From Winogradskyella algicola (lineage in GTDB: Bacteria > Bacteroidota > Bacteroidia > Flavobacteriales > Flavobacteriaceae), in contig NZ_SZQF01000001.1 in the NCBI RefSeq assembly GCF_005869935.1, positions 124,001 through 188,000 of the forward strand: a stretch of DNA of 64,000 bases, written 5' to 3'. Below, piece after piece: positions 63,759 to 64,000 of the stretch. Both the position numbers and the translations under genes were made by a program. Below the pieces are notes generated by a model. That model was given only the letters and a program-made list of their open reading frames with translations. It did not search any database and had not been told where the DNA came from. The stretch's first letter is position 1; each line of letters opens with the position of its first letter.

Positions 63759-63898
63759 CGGAGAGCAAAGGAATTATTCATGGCATACTTATTTTAATAA
63801 TTATGTATTCATGAATGCATCGCATTTGAACCTTCATTACCAAAAAGGTAAACTTACTTAGCAGGTAAGCGCAACAAACCAATATTTGCCTACTCTCC
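63759..63898 (-). tRNA. tRNA-Ser(GCT)-like gene with 52-nt T-loop insert
   Basis: Acceptor GGAGAGT/GCTCTCC (one T-G), D stem GCAA/TTGC, anticodon arm CTTAC-CTGCTAA-GTAAG (GCT), a proper class II variable arm TTACC-TTTTT-GGTAA, and T-stem GAAGG/CCTTT. The T-loop is 59 nt rather than 7, owing to an insert at 63773-63824; without it the loop would be TTCAAAT. Discriminator G, as expected for Ser. 140 nt. Confidence 0.72.
63773..63824 (-). repeat. T-loop insert in tRNA-Ser(GCT)
   Basis: 52 nt, starting TGCGATGCATTCATGAATAC in minus-strand reading, with an AT-rich hairpin (ATAC...GTAT). It aligns along its length with the tRNA-Met insert and occupies the same T-loop position. Confidence 0.7.
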
Positions 63899-63902
63899 AA
63901 AC

Positions 63903-63921
63903 TGCAGTACCGACGAGATTC
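63903..63921 (-). repeat. Duplicated 3' end of the last tRNA in the window
   Basis: A 19-nt exact copy (TGCAGTACCGACGAGATTC, plus strand) of 63967-63985, separated from it by 63922-63966. Confidence 0.8.
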
Positions 63922-63966
63922 CCTTCGACTGCGCTCAGGGTAAACTTCTCATCTCTTGTTCTGCTT
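63922..63966. mobile_element. 45-bp miniature element between duplicated tRNA 3' ends (copy 2)
   Basis: Starts CCTTCGACTGCGCTCAGGGT and continues AAACTTCTCATCT; matches copy 1 at 63425 with three substitutions in the first 33 bases, then diverges. Flanked by 19-nt direct repeats of a different tRNA 3' end. Confidence 0.5.
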
Positions 63967-63968
63967 TG

Positions 63969-64000
63969 CAGTACCGACGAGATTCGAACTCGCAACTTCT
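63969..64000 (-). tRNA. Partial tRNA gene running out of the window
   Basis: The 3' part of a tRNA: acceptor strand CGGTACT, T-arm GCGAG-TTCGAAT-CTCGT, discriminator G, and the start of a variable loop. The anticodon lies outside, so the isotype is unknown. It shows that the array continues. Confidence 0.7.

Noticed and set aside
63407..63985. CRISPR-like direct repeats
   Set aside because: The 18-19 nt repeats occur only in pairs, each matches its own tRNA 3' end, and the intervening segments are similar to each other, the reverse of a CRISPR array.
61810..64000. Prophage or integrative element remnant
   Set aside because: No integrase, portal, capsid, relaxase or transposase frame is visible in the window; this remains open only for sequence beyond 64000.

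Overview
The window looks like chromosomal DNA of a marine-type Flavobacteriaceae bacterium (Bacteroidota). The evidence is the AT-rich sequence, several secreted proteins with type IX secretion (T9SS) C-terminal sorting domains, PorZ, TonB-dependent receptors with CarboxypepD_reg-like N-termini, DUF4270, Bacteroidota promoters of the TAnnTTTG type, and A-rich leaders with almost no Shine-Dalgarno sequences. Most of it (about 1-61.8 kb) is dense housekeeping and envelope gene content. I see no integrase, transposase, phage structural gene, rRNA or CRISPR array.

Layout. 1-8.4 kb (mostly minus): two secreted proteins, radA, two tandem esterase-like paralogues, a flippase-like membrane protein and panD/panC. 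8.5-19.6 kb (plus): a glycogen-synthase-like N-terminal-domain protein, a DUF4270 lipoprotein, glmS, a TonB receptor, an SGNH lipoprotein and atpDC. 19.6-26.4 kb: an oxidoreductase, umuDC-type translesion synthesis genes, a DUF2007 protein, and a MocR-type regulator divergent from a TonB receptor. 26.7-38.3 kb: an NfeD/flotillin pair, a cupin-like protein, a small outer-membrane barrel, recX and two large T9SS cargo proteins sharing a C-terminal module. 38.3-50.8 kb: a haem/transferrin-type receptor, recO, porZ, gdhA, an outer-membrane protein, a metB-like enzyme, an RsiV-like lipoprotein, an ArsC-like protein, an EamA transporter and a FemAB-like protein. 50.9-61.8 kb: thioesterase, yicC, gmk, nadD, yraN, an LD-carboxypeptidase, metG, an MG2/plug hybrid, an HDAC-family protein and a slipin.

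The outstanding region is 62.1-64.0 kb. All of its recognisable tRNA genes lie on the minus strand, packed almost end to end, and the array continues beyond the window. Cloverleaves with readable anticodons are Ser(GCT), Glu(TTC), Met(CAT), Leu(TAG), Leu(TAA), Arg(ACG), Gln(TTG), Phe(GAA), Arg(CCG) and Tyr(GTA), plus several disrupted or decayed ones. Many are abnormal. Met and Ser carry homologous 52-53 nt inserts at the same point of the T-loop. A 41 nt insert splits the anticodon stem of Leu(TAA). A dispersed repeat splits a D-arm. Two tRNAs have an 18-19 nt duplication of their 3' end separated by a shared 45-46 nt element. Both Leu tRNAs lack the class II variable arm. A 103-codon protein gene sits inside the array in the same orientation. 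The decay increases toward the distal (low-coordinate) end. I cannot tell from sequence alone whether this is a functional accessory tRNA set, with inserts that are spliced or tolerated, or a decaying array colonised by miniature repeats. It is the candidate undescribed system in this window.

Start codons were moved inward where the longest open frame ran into a promoter or an upstream gene (atpC, umuC, the TonB receptor at 24.5 kb, porZ, gdhA, the 45.6-kb membrane protein, metB, the EamA transporter, metG and the MG2 protein).
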